Source: Pseudopedobacter sp038237895
GTDB lineage: Bacteria; Bacteroidota; Bacteroidia; Sphingobacteriales; Sphingobacteriaceae
Direction of reading: 5' to 3'
Length of the DNA: 26,643 bases
NCBI GenBank assembly: GCA_038237895.1
Contig: JBBRYE010000040.1
Location: forward strand, 1 to 26,643
The notes below the pieces were generated by a model that saw nothing but the letters and a program-made list of their open reading frames with translations, was not told the origin of the DNA and searched no databases. Shown here piece by piece: positions 17,031 to 24,818 of the stretch. The position numbers and the translations under genes were made by a program. Every line of letters starts with the position of its first letter. The first letter of the stretch is position 1.

Positions 17031-17909
17031 ATGATAGAACTTCCTGTTATACCAGTTAATCAAACACAACGTAAGCCAGATTGGCTAAGAGTAAAGCTTC
17101 CTATTGGTAAAGAATATGCTCATGTACGTGGGCTGGTGGATGAACATAAACTCCATACCATTTGTGAAAGCGGAAATTGCCCAAACATGGGCGAATGTTG
17201 GGGTGCAGGAACTGCAACTTTTATGATTTTAGGTAATATTTGCACTCGCTCTTGTTCTTTTTGTGCAGTTGCAACAGGCAGGCCATTAGCCGTTGATTTA
17301 GATGAGCCAAATCGCGTTGCAAATTCTATCAAATTAATGAATGTAAAACATGCCGTAATTACTTCTGTTGATAGGGATGATATTAAAGATGGAGGCTCTA
17401 TAATTTGGGCAGAAACTATACAAGCCATAAGAAGAGAAAGTCCACAAACTACAATGGAAACATTAATACCTGATTTTAGAGGCATTTGGGATAATCTGTA
17501 TAGAGTTTGTGAAGAAAAACCTGAAGTAATTTCACATAATATAGAAACTGTAAGAAGATTAACTAAAGAGGTAAGGATACAAGCCAAATACGATAGAAGT
17601 ATGGAATGCTTAAATAGAATTTCTGAATTTGGATTGAGAACAAAGTCTGGTATTATGCTTGGTTTAGGAGAAACCGAAGCAGATGTTTTGGAAACTATGG
17701 CAGATTTAAAAGATGCTGGTGTTCATGTACTAACCATAGGACAATACCTGCAACCTACTAAAAATCACCACCCCGTGATAGATTGGATACACCCCGATCA
17801 GTTTGCATTTTATAAAGAAAAAGGGAGAGAAATAGGTTTTAAATATGTAGAAAGTGGACCTTTGGTACGGTCTTCGTATCATGCTGAAAAGCATCTATTT
17901 GATTTTTAA
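17031..17909 (+). CDS. lipA: Lipoyl synthase
   Basis: 292 residues, full length. The radical-SAM enzyme inserts two sulfur atoms into protein-bound octanoyl groups to make lipoate on 2-oxoacid dehydrogenases and the glycine cleavage system. The auxiliary cluster cysteines are C45, C50 and C56 (CESGNCPNMGEC). The radical-SAM cluster cysteines are C71, C75 and C78 (CTRSCSFC), and the C-terminal RSSYHA serine motif, which ligates the auxiliary cluster, is present. The start MIELPVIPVNQTQRKPDWL matches the family N-terminus, so the ATG is right even though a -7 box lies just before it. The sigma factor gene follows after 27 nt, so read-through is likely. Confidence 0.97.
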   Translation: MIELPVIPVNQTQRKPDWLRVKLPIGKEYAHVRGLVDEHKLHTICESGNCPNMGECWGAGTATFMILGNICTRSCSFCAVATGRPLAVDLDEPNRVANSIKLMNVKHAVITSVDRDDIKDGGSIIWAETIQAIRRESPQTTMETLIPDFRGIWDNLYRVCEEKPEVISHNIETVRRLTKEVRIQAKYDRSMECLNRISEFGLRTKSGIMLGLGETEADVLETMADLKDAGVHVLTIGQYLQPTKNHHPVIDWIHPDQFAFYKEKGREIGFKYVESGPLVRSSYHAEKHLFDF

Positions 17910-17936
17910 AATTTCCTAACTACCTTAGACTAAATT

Positions 17937-18488
17937 GTGATAAATACAAAAAGAAAATTTTTAGAAGAACCCGATTTAATTCTTGCTTTACAAGAACGAA
18001 AAAAAATTGGGGCCGATGCCTTATATGAGATGTATTCTGGATCTTTAATGGGGATTGTACAGCGAGTAATAGAAGATAAGGAAATTGCAGAAGATGTTTT
18101 ACAAGAAGGTTTAGTTAAAATCTGGAATAGTATTCAACAATATGACCCTACAAAAGGCCGCTTATTTACTTGGATGGTAAACGTAATGCGTAATCTAGCG
18201 ATAGATAAAGTAAGGTCCAAAGATTATAGAAATCATTCTAAAAACCAAGACATAGAAAATCACGTAAATTCGATAGACGAGCAAAGAAACTCTGAGTACA
18301 AACCTGAACACCTTGGTGTTAAAGATCTTCTCCAAAAGTTAAGACCTGAACAAAAAGTGATTGTAGATATGATCTACTTTCAAGGTTTTACACATGTAGA
18401 AGTTTCTGACGAGTTGGCAATTCCACTAGGAACTGTTAAAACACGTTTAAGAATGGGGATTATTGAATTACGTAAATATTTTAAATAA
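17937..18488 (+). CDS. ECF-type RNA polymerase sigma factor
   Basis: 183 residues. Region 2 spans about 30-100 (EIAEDVLQEGLVKIWNSI, GRLFTWMVNVMRNLAID). Region 4 spans about 125-180 (LRPEQKVIVDMIYFQGFTHVEVSDEL, IPLGTVKTRLRMGIIELRK). The only suitable start is a GTG at 17937; no ATG precedes region 2 in this frame. It overlaps no neighbour and is followed 1 nt after its stop by the anti-sigma gene, a standard regulatory pair. It probably directs transcription of a stress or envelope regulon together with its own operon. Confidence 0.93.
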   Translation: MINTKRKFLEEPDLILALQERKKIGADALYEMYSGSLMGIVQRVIEDKEIAEDVLQEGLVKIWNSIQQYDPTKGRLFTWMVNVMRNLAIDKVRSKDYRNHSKNQDIENHVNSIDEQRNSEYKPEHLGVKDLLQKLRPEQKVIVDMIYFQGFTHVEVSDELAIPLGTVKTRLRMGIIELRKYFK

Positions 18489-18489
18489 A

Positions 18490-19323
18490 TTGGAAAACAT
18501 TAAATCATACATCGAATCGGGCATTTTAGAACTTTATATTCTAGGAGACCTTAACGCTGATGAAAAATCAGAGGTTGAGGCGATGTCTAAGCTGCATTCT
18601 GAGGTGAGAGCCGAATTGGAGCAGATTGAGATTGATTTGGGCAATATTGCAGAAAATCTGCAAGTACTGCCTTCTGATAATGTGAGGGAAGGATTTTTTA
18701 ATTTTATTCAGTTCTCTGAAGAAGAAAATATAACTCCACTAGCATCAAAACAAGAAGCAAAAGTTACTTCTATTACGCAAAAACCAACAAATTTTTACAA
18801 ATATGCCTTTGCGGCGAGTTTGGCTTTATTAGCAGTGAGCATTATTGCATTAGTTAACGTGAATAATAATTTAAACAATACTAGACAGCAAATAATTGCC
18901 TTACAGTCTAGTAATCAAAATTTTGCTAATAGGGTAAACTATTTAGACCAAGAAGTTACTAAAACGACAAGTGCTTTAGATATTTATAGTAATACTGATT
19001 ACAAAATGGTAAAGCTTGAAGGTACTGATAATGCTAAGGGCGCAAAAATAATGATTGCATTTAATTCTAAAATGCAAAAAGTTGGTTTAGACATGAAATC
19101 TATGAATATGCCAAAAAACGATTCCGAACATCAGTATCAACTATGGGCTTTAGTAGATGGTAAACCAGTAGATTTAGGTGTTTTTGACATGGATGGAAAT
19201 CAGATTGGGTTTAAGGAAATGAAAAACATTGGGCAAGCACAAACCTTTGCAGTAACACTTGAGCCAAGAGGCGGAAGCATCAATCCAACACTAGAAAAAT
19301 TAATGGTTATCGGTAATATTTAA
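18490..19323 (+). CDS. RskA-type anti-sigma factor, single-pass membrane protein
   Basis: I choose the TTG at 18490, one base after the sigma factor stop (TAA 18486-18488), giving MENIKSYIESGILELYILGDL and 277 residues; an earlier in-frame TTG at 18463 lies inside the sigma gene. The N-terminal ~75 residues form the helical zinc-free anti-sigma region. One membrane helix (YAFAASLALLAVSIIALV) lies around residues 105-124. The exported C-terminal domain is RskA-like, with VGLDMKSMNMPKNDSEHQYQLWALVDGKPVDLGVF and FAVTLEPRGGS. The protein would hold the ECF sigma factor at the membrane until an unknown signal releases it. Its stop overlaps the convergent gene by 4 nt (TTAA). Confidence 0.9.
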   Translation: MENIKSYIESGILELYILGDLNADEKSEVEAMSKLHSEVRAELEQIEIDLGNIAENLQVLPSDNVREGFFNFIQFSEEENITPLASKQEAKVTSITQKPTNFYKYAFAASLALLAVSIIALVNVNNNLNNTRQQIIALQSSNQNFANRVNYLDQEVTKTTSALDIYSNTDYKMVKLEGTDNAKGAKIMIAFNSKMQKVGLDMKSMNMPKNDSEHQYQLWALVDGKPVDLGVFDMDGNQIGFKEMKNIGQAQTFAVTLEPRGGSINPTLEKLMVIGNI

Positions 19324-19892
19324 GGAACCAACCATTCTCCCACAAAGCCAGATTCTTGCATAAAGAATCTGGCTCTTTTGTTTAATTCTTTATCTATAAT
19401 TAACCAATCAATTTCAAATATCTGATTATATATTACTGCAAAGTTTTGGTAAAAATCTTCAGTATGGTTTATCCAATCTCCCTCTAAATAATTTGAGATA
19501 TCATTTGATGCTGATGATGGAGATTGCTGTGAAGCGTAATCTCTCCTATTTTCAGGTTTTATTTTTTCCCAATACTTTAAACTGATATCATCATGTTGAT
19601 GGATTGTAGATTTGGTTTTAATCCTTAACTGCTCTTTTAAAACTCCATCATAAAATAGAAAGGAAACGGTTGGATTAGTTTGTATCTGTTTTATTTTAGC
19701 TGATCGTAAATCTGTAAAAAAAACTAATGAGTTATTTGTTTCTATAAAATCTCTTAAAACAACTGTTCTTAACGCTAATTCATTATCATTTATAGTTCCA
19801 ATTACTGGGTAATGAAAATTGGTTTTAGGAAATTTAGCATCCTTTAAATGATTTAAACAATTTTGTAATATTTTATTTAGTTCTTGTTGCAT
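19320..19892 (-). CDS. PNPOx-family FMN-binding split-barrel protein
   Basis: 190 residues of the pyridoxamine 5'-phosphate oxidase-like fold. NELALRTVVLRDFIE and NSLVFFTDLRSAKIKQIQTNPTVSFLFYD give the FMN-phosphate-binding arginine/threonine region and the RSxK motif. The segment RDYASQQSPSSAS corresponds to the substrate-side loop of PdxH, and the C-terminus has FEIDWLIIDKELNKRARF. The usual PdxH ending (RLHDR) is replaced, so true pyridoxamine-phosphate oxidase activity is uncertain; an Alr4036-like flavoprotein of unknown substrate is the safer name. The last ~20 codons also encode the terminator hairpin of the opposite strand. Confidence 0.85.
   Translation of the reverse strand: MQQELNKILQNCLNHLKDAKFPKTNFHYPVIGTINDNELALRTVVLRDFIETNNSLVFFTDLRSAKIKQIQTNPTVSFLFYDGVLKEQLRIKTKSTIHQHDDISLKYWEKIKPENRRDYASQQSPSSASNDISNYLEGDWINHTEDFYQNFAVIYNQIFEIDWLIIDKELNKRARFFMQESGFVGEWLVP
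19346..19379 (+). terminator. Terminator of the sigma/anti-sigma operon inside the convergent gene
   Basis: A perfect 12-bp stem, AGCCAGATTCTT (19346-19357) with AAGAATCTGGCT (19363-19374), loop GCATA, then CTTTTG on the plus strand. It starts 22 nt after the anti-sigma stop and lies wholly within the coding sequence of the minus-strand PNPOx-family gene. Confidence 0.85.
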
Positions 19893-19908
19893 TTTTAAGC
19901 TTTATAAG

Positions 19909-19998
19909 GCGTTAACGATAGAAACGGCATCCTTTTTTTGCTGTTGCCACAATGCAAGTTGCAAAAAAAGATATAGTGGATAGCGTGTATAAACGCAC
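19909..19998 (-). repeat. Intergenic palindromic repeat, copy 2
   Basis: The reverse complement matches the repeat at 8886-8972 over almost the whole length; the blocks GTTAACGAT, GAAACGGCATCC, AAAAAAGATATAGTG and AGCGTGT are shared. The core stem is CTTTTTTTGC (19932-19941) with GCAAAAAAAG (19961-19970), 10 bp. It sits between the PNPOx-family gene and the NAD(P)H-hydrate repair gene. Confidence 0.75.
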
Positions 19999-20033
19999 AA
20001 AATATTTTAATTATTTGATGCTTGAAGATTAGT

Positions 20034-21530
20034 TTACTTTCCAGCTAATAATTCCCTCATCACATAAGGTAAACTTTTAATCAAATTTGTAGCAGGTACA
20101 ACATACATTTTTTGAGCAAGCTGCTCACCTGCAAATCCATGGATAAATACAGCTAACTGTACTGCTTTTTCAATGGGGTAACCTTGTGAAATCATACCTG
20201 TTATAATTCCTGTTAAAGCATCTCCCATTCCCCCACTCGCCATTGCCGGTGAGCCAGAGGAGTTAAAATAACAGATACCTCCGGGCGTAAAAATCATAGT
20301 GTATCTATTTTTTAAAACGATATAAGTTTTATGTTCTACCGCTTTTTTTAACGCTTTTTCTATCCTTTGCCACCAGCTATCATGTTTACCAAATAACCTA
20401 TCAAACTCTTTCATGTGCGGTGTAAAAACAGAATTTTCAGGAACTAATTTTAACAATTCCTGATTTTCGCCGATCATATTTATAGCGTCAGCATCAATAA
20501 CCATTGGTTTATTATAATTATTTAAAACAGTTTTTAAAATCTGTAAACTACTATCATTATTACCCAGCCCAGGTCCAATTCCAATCACTTTAAATTTATC
20601 CCAATCTATATTGTTTAGTGTTGTTCTATTGGTAAACATTGCTTCTGGTATTCTAACATTTAAAGCCTTTAAACCCGACTCCGGAATCATGGAAGAAGTT
20701 AAACCGGCACCACATTTAACACAGGCTTCACTTGCAATTAATGCAGTTCCCATCGTTTCATCATCGCCGGCAATAATCAATGCATGACCAAGCATTCCTT
20801 TATGCTCAAAAGGTTGACGGGCTTTAATGTAATGTTGAATATCGCCTTTCCAAAACCAATAATAAGGTGAAGAAGTGCTTTGAATGTAGTTTTCATCTAA
20901 ACCAATATTTACTACTTTCCATTCTTTAATATACGAACTTGAAATTGGGAGTAAAAAATTAAGTTTCGGTCGTTGAAATGTAACGGTCCAATCAGATTTT
21001 ATTATGATATCATTAAATAATTCTCCTTCACACGGCATCCCTGTAGGTACATCAACCGCCACTTTATATCCTGAAAATTGATTGATCTTTTTAACTACTT
21101 TCTCCCATTCTTTTTCTAAAGGTTTATTTAAACCCGAACCAAATAAAGCATCAATCAAAATATCACATTCTTGATATTCTATTTCATCTGCCGATTTAAA
21201 ATAAAATATGGAAGTATCTTTTTGTTGTAAACGCTCTAAATTAACTTCAAAATCTTCAGAAGATTTATCGGAAATATCTGCAATAAAAACTTTTATTTGT
21301 GCATAACTTTCATCAATTAACATCCTAGCAATGGCTAAACCATCTCCTCCATTATTACCCTTTCCGCAAAAAATCAAAATTTGCTTTTTACGGTCGGGTA
21401 GTTTTTCGATAAAAATTTTCACGAATGCTTTTGAAGCTCGTTCCATTAATTCTGAAGAGCGAATTGGTTCGTTAATTACTGTATAATGATCGGCTTCTTT
21501 AGTTTGTGCTGCGGTAAGTAGTTTGAGCAT
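20034..21530 (-). CDS. nnr: Bifunctional NAD(P)H-hydrate epimerase / ADP-dependent dehydratase
   Basis: 498 residues, full length for the fused repair enzyme. The N-terminal YjeF_N domain (about 1-215) epimerises damaged R- and S-NAD(P)HX; it shows FCGKGNNGGDGLAIARML, IDALFGSGLNKPLEKEWE and VAVDVPTGMPCEGE. The C-terminal ribokinase-like domain (about 235-498) dehydrates S-NAD(P)HX using ADP; it shows GHALIIAGDDETMGTALIA, GIGPGLGNND, VIDADAIN, FTPHMKEFDRL and AMASGGMGDALTG with D437 as the likely catalytic Asp. It acts in the cytoplasm as a metabolite-repair enzyme. The start MLKLLTAAQTKEAD matches the family. It is divergent from padR across 84 nt. Confidence 0.95.
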   Translation of the reverse strand: MLKLLTAAQTKEADHYTVINEPIRSSELMERASKAFVKIFIEKLPDRKKQILIFCGKGNNGGDGLAIARMLIDESYAQIKVFIADISDKSSEDFEVNLERLQQKDTSIFYFKSADEIEYQECDILIDALFGSGLNKPLEKEWEKVVKKINQFSGYKVAVDVPTGMPCEGELFNDIIIKSDWTVTFQRPKLNFLLPISSSYIKEWKVVNIGLDENYIQSTSSPYYWFWKGDIQHYIKARQPFEHKGMLGHALIIAGDDETMGTALIASEACVKCGAGLTSSMIPESGLKALNVRIPEAMFTNRTTLNNIDWDKFKVIGIGPGLGNNDSSLQILKTVLNNYNKPMVIDADAINMIGENQELLKLVPENSVFTPHMKEFDRLFGKHDSWWQRIEKALKKAVEHKTYIVLKNRYTMIFTPGGICYFNSSGSPAMASGGMGDALTGIITGMISQGYPIEKAVQLAVFIHGFAGEQLAQKMYVVPATNLIKSLPYVMRELLAGK

Positions 21531-21576
21531 ATATTAACGTTAATTAACTGTATAATAGCAAATTCTGTGCTAAAGT

Positions 21577-21607
21577 TTTTAATACATAAGAGTTTTAGGT
21601 ATATTTG
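21577..21607 (+). promoter_or_regulatory. Promoter for padR
   Basis: TTTT at 21577-21580 (one mismatch to TTTG), exactly 19 nt, then TATATTTG at 21600-21607, a perfect -7 box. The ATG of padR is at 21615, so the 5' leader would be only about 0-5 nt. Confidence 0.55.
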
Positions 21608-21614
21608 ATTTAAG

Positions 21615-21950
21615 ATGAAATCAAACTCATTATTTAAGGGAAGTTTAACGACTATAATTTTAACGTTATTAGAACAAAACGATAAAATGTATGGCTATGA
21701 AATTACCCAAAAAGTAAAAGAAATAGCCAACAATTTAAAAATTACTGAAGGAGCATTATATCCAGCATTACATAAATTAGAAGGTGATGATTTACTTACT
21801 GTAAGCATTGAAAAGGTAGGAAACCGTAACAGAAAGTATTATTCATTAACGGAAAACGGTAAAGAAGAAACCGTTAATAAATTGAATAATCTTAAAGATT
21901 TTATTGAACAGATGCAATTAATTTTGAACACTAAATTAGCTACGCAATGA
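21615..21950 (+). CDS. PadR-family transcriptional regulator
   Basis: 111 residues, the size of short (subfamily 2-like) PadR proteins. The winged-helix signature is clear: FKGSLTTIILTLLEQNDKMYGYEIT, ITEGALYPALHKLEGDDLL and RKYYSLTENGKEE. A C-terminal helix serves dimerisation. In Bacteroidota such genes are often followed by a membrane-protein gene, and here the stop TGA overlaps the ATG of that gene (ATGA at 21947-21950), so the two are translationally coupled. A repressor role, possibly on its own operon, is inferred from the family. Confidence 0.92.
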   Translation: MKSNSLFKGSLTTIILTLLEQNDKMYGYEITQKVKEIANNLKITEGALYPALHKLEGDDLLTVSIEKVGNRNRKYYSLTENGKEETVNKLNNLKDFIEQMQLILNTKLATQ

Positions 21951-22626
21951 AAAAACACTTACAGAAGAACAGATTGCACAACTTTTTGATTTTACTAGGA
22001 AACATTATGTAGAATATTACGATGTGCAAGTAGAACTTGTTGACCATTTGGCAAGTTCAATTGAAACAGAATTAGAGCAAAATCAGAGCTCTAATTTTGA
22101 TACAGCTTTGAGTAATATATTTAGTGGTTTTGGAATTTTTGGTTTTGGAGATATTATAGAACAAAAAGCCAAAGCTGTTTGGAAAAATCAATGGAAACTA
22201 TGGTTTAAAATATTTAAAAGTCAATTTAAATTTCCAGCATTATTAACTGGAATTTGTATTTGGATGAGTTTATTTATTCTTTTAACATTTTTTAATCCTT
22301 TTGCTGTTAGCTTAACGGCCTCTATTTCTCTGTTTGTTTTAAGTTTGTTTTATTTAGTAAATGAAAATAGAATCTTAAAAAAGTCTATGACTAAAAAGTT
22401 AATATTAATTTCTCATAGACATACTTATATTTCATTTAGCTATGTACCATTATATTTAATGCAGTTTGCTGGAGATTGGATTGCTTCTTAAAATCATGTA
22501 CTTACAGCGTCTATATTTACTTTATTAGCACTATTAATTTTATCTTACAGAACAACTTCAAGAAAGATATTTGAAGAAGCAGAAGAGTTATATCCTGAAG
22601 CTTTTAAAAATTATGTTATAAATTAA
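21947..22626 (+). pseudogene. PadR-linked membrane protein gene with a frameshift and a stop codon
   Basis: The ATG at 21947 is followed by an A-run of six (21950-21955). In this frame translation ends after about 20 codons. With one extra A it reads MKKTLTEEQIAQLFDF then TRKHYVEYYDVQVELVDHLA and joins the long frame that runs on through 22491. There a TAA (22489-22491) interrupts it, but the same frame continues to 22626 with sensible sequence (NHVLTASIFTLLALL, then EEAEELYPEAFKNYVIN). The intact product would have about 226 residues. It has an acidic N-terminal helical domain and hydrophobic segments around ALLTGICIWMSLFILLTFF, SLTASISLFVLSLFYLV and SIFTLLALLILSY. Two lesions in one gene suggest decay; sequencing error in the A-run is possible for the first. 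Function unknown. Confidence 0.8.
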
Positions 22627-22683
22627 AACATAAAAAATATTAATATTGTGAATACTTAAAAATCAATTAATAATCTCCCAAAT

Positions 22684-23265
22684 ATGAAAAAAATAATACC
22701 TGCCTTGATCATTTGTTTTTTTATTATAAACGGTTGTAAGGTGCAAAATGAGAGTAGTAAATGGTTTCAAAAACAACCTATTTCTACAGGGTTAAAACCA
22801 CAAGTTTCTCATTTAACAGATCAAAAAGAATTTGAAAAACAATACCAAACAAATAAAGCAGTTTGGGATAAATCTTTTGAGTTTATGAAAAATAACGATT
22901 TAGAAAAAATGGCGCCAGGCAAATATCCAATTGATGGCGAAAATGCATTCGCAAGTATTACAGAAATAGTTGATAAACCCTTCGAAAAAACAAATTGGGA
23001 ATCTCATAAAAAATATATCGATTTACAATATATTATCTCTGGATCGGAAAAAATTGGTTTAGCACCATCTGCAACTGCTACAATTACTAATCCTTATAAT
23101 TCAGAAAAAGATGTTGCCAATTATAAAATTGATGATGGTATTTTTGATATAGCTACTCCTAAAGTATTTTATCTGTTTTTCCCAGAAAATGCCCACAGAC
23201 CTAATATTATGGTGAACGAGGAAAAAGTGAAGAAACTTGTCATAAAAATTAGGGTAGTAGAATAG
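22684..23265 (+). CDS. YhcH/YjgK/YiaL-family (DUF386) lipoprotein
   Basis: 193 residues. The signal peptide MKKIIPALIICFFIINGC carries a lipobox cysteine at C18, so this is a predicted lipoprotein. The mature part is a DUF386 beta-barrel, with PGKYPIDGENAFASITEI, WESHKKYIDLQYIISGSEKIG and FYLFFPENAHRPNI containing the conserved His and Glu residues that bind metal in the family. Cytoplasmic relatives (EbgC, YhcH, YiaL) are linked to sugar and sialic-acid metabolism. Export of this domain points to a periplasmic role, which is not known. It ends 7 nt from the convergent RlpA-like gene. Confidence 0.88.
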   Translation: MKKIIPALIICFFIINGCKVQNESSKWFQKQPISTGLKPQVSHLTDQKEFEKQYQTNKAVWDKSFEFMKNNDLEKMAPGKYPIDGENAFASITEIVDKPFEKTNWESHKKYIDLQYIISGSEKIGLAPSATATITNPYNSEKDVANYKIDDGIFDIATPKVFYLFFPENAHRPNIMVNEEKVKKLVIKIRVVE

Positions 23266-23272
23266 ATCTAAT

Positions 23273-23638
23273 TCAATGATTTTTTAAGGAAGATTTTTTA
23301 TAGGTTATTTTAACATTTCCTACACCTTCTTTATCTATATTAATTTTATGCGCCGCTTTTTTAGAGAGATCTATAATTCTACCAGCTACAAAAGGTCCTC
23401 TATCGTTAATCTTCACTTTTACAGTTTTTCCATTACTTAAATTAGTAACCTTCACTTTTGTGCCAAAAGGTAAGGTTTTATGTGCTGCTGTGAGTTTTGA
23501 ATTTCTAAACTTTTCCCCTGAAGCAGTTTTTTTACCGTTAAATTTATCGGCATAATAAGAAGCTTTTCCTGTTTGAGATATTTTAGAAGAGCATGAAATT
23601 AATAAAATCGATACTAGAAATATCAAACATTTACTCAT
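23273..23638 (-). CDS. RlpA-like lipoprotein, double-psi beta-barrel
   Basis: I choose the ATG at 23638, which gives the lipoprotein signal MSKCLIFLVSILLISC with C16. The frame extends further to 23719, but that would overlap the upstream monooxygenase gene and bury the signal. The 121-residue product has the RlpA core: GKASYYADKFNGKKTASGEKF, LTAAHKTLPFGTKVKVTNL, VKINDRGPFVAGRIIDLSK. RlpA proteins act on or bind denuded peptidoglycan glycan strands at the septum or envelope. There is no SPOR domain, so this is the minimal form. Lytic transglycosylase activity is known only for some members. Confidence 0.88.
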   Translation of the reverse strand: MSKCLIFLVSILLISCSSKISQTGKASYYADKFNGKKTASGEKFRNSKLTAAHKTLPFGTKVKVTNLSNGKTVKVKINDRGPFVAGRIIDLSKKAAHKINIDKEGVGNVKITYKKSSLKNH

Positions 23639-23684
23639 TCTCAAATTTGCTAAAATTGCCGATAATTTCAAAACCAATTGATTA

Positions 23685-24713
23685 CTAAGCCATTTCAAAT
23701 ATAGCTTCTTTAAGCTCAAACGCTTCTGCTAATAATCGGTAAGATTTAAATCGATCTTCTTTAGTTTCTGTAAAAGTAGACATCAAAATTTCTTCAGTAT
23801 CAAAATCCTGAGCGATTTGATTTAATTTCACTACCATTTCTTTAGGATTGCCAACTGCCATTCTTTGCCTGTTATACAAAACCCTTTGCCATTCTTGATC
23901 ATCATATTCTTCATCCTTAATATCATCATAGGAATAAATAGCATTAAACTGTCCTCTCTCAAAACTCAATAAACGATAATCCATCAAAGCTTGAGTTCTT
24001 TTCACCTTTTCCTCATCATCAGAACAAAAAGCAAAAATCCCCACACTGGTTTGTGGTTCACCCAACTCATTAGAAGGTCTAAATTTTTCTTTATAATTTT
24101 TAATAGCTGCTGCTGCTCCTACAGGATTTATAAATTGTGCAAAAGAAAGAGACATCCCAAAATGAGCTGCTATCAATGCACTTTCACCGCTTGATGTTAA
24201 AATCCAAAGATTAGGAGCTGTTTCAATAATAGGAATCGCTTTCACATTAGATTCTCTAATACCTTCTAGCGGTTCATCATTGAGTAAACTTTTTAAATCT
24301 CTTAATTGCTGAATATAATTTTGGGGATTAAAATCATTTGATGGATTTAATAAATGTGCTGTTAATCTATCTCCTCCTGGCGCTCTTCCCATTCCCAAAT
24401 CTACTCTGCCAGGATAAAGTGCTTCTAAAACCCTAAAGTTTTCTGCAACCCTAAGTGTGCTATGGTTGGGCATCATCATTCCGCCAGAACCTAAATTTAT
24501 TCTTTTAGTTTCTGCTCCTAAACGGGCAATCATAATTTCTGGAGATCCAGTTGCTAATGTTTTTGAGTTATGATGTTCACTTAGCCAATATCGGGTGTAA
24601 CCCAACTCATCGGCTAGTTTTGCTAATGCTATAGTTTCTTGTAAAGATTCTTGAGCATTGCTTCCTTTACGGATTGGCGTTTGATCAAGAACACTAAGTT
24701 TTATGTTTTTCAT
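23685..24713 (-). CDS. LLM-class flavin-dependent oxidoreductase
   Basis: 342 residues of the bacterial-luciferase-like TIM-barrel family (MsnO8-type). Typical blocks are LSVLDQTPIRKG at the start, LGYTRYWLSEHHN, GSPEIMIARLGAETKRINLGSGGMMMPNHS, LEALYPGRVDLGMGRAPGGD and ILTSSGESALIAAHFG. Such enzymes use FMNH2 or F420-type flavins to oxidise small molecules; the substrate is not evident. The product is cytoplasmic. The RlpA-like gene follows 46 nt downstream on the same strand. Confidence 0.92.
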   Translation of the reverse strand: MKNIKLSVLDQTPIRKGSNAQESLQETIALAKLADELGYTRYWLSEHHNSKTLATGSPEIMIARLGAETKRINLGSGGMMMPNHSTLRVAENFRVLEALYPGRVDLGMGRAPGGDRLTAHLLNPSNDFNPQNYIQQLRDLKSLLNDEPLEGIRESNVKAIPIIETAPNLWILTSSGESALIAAHFGMSLSFAQFINPVGAAAAIKNYKEKFRPSNELGEPQTSVGIFAFCSDDEEKVKRTQALMDYRLLSFERGQFNAIYSYDDIKDEEYDDQEWQRVLYNRQRMAVGNPKEMVVKLNQIAQDFDTEEILMSTFTETKEDRFKSYRLLAEAFELKEAIFEMA

Positions 24714-24818
24714 TTCATTTAATATAACTAGTATAAAAGAGAAACGTTGTTTATCTGTTTATTTCTGACTATTAAATGACCACCATAATTTCTTTGAATT
24801 TATAATAAGTAGTTAGTT

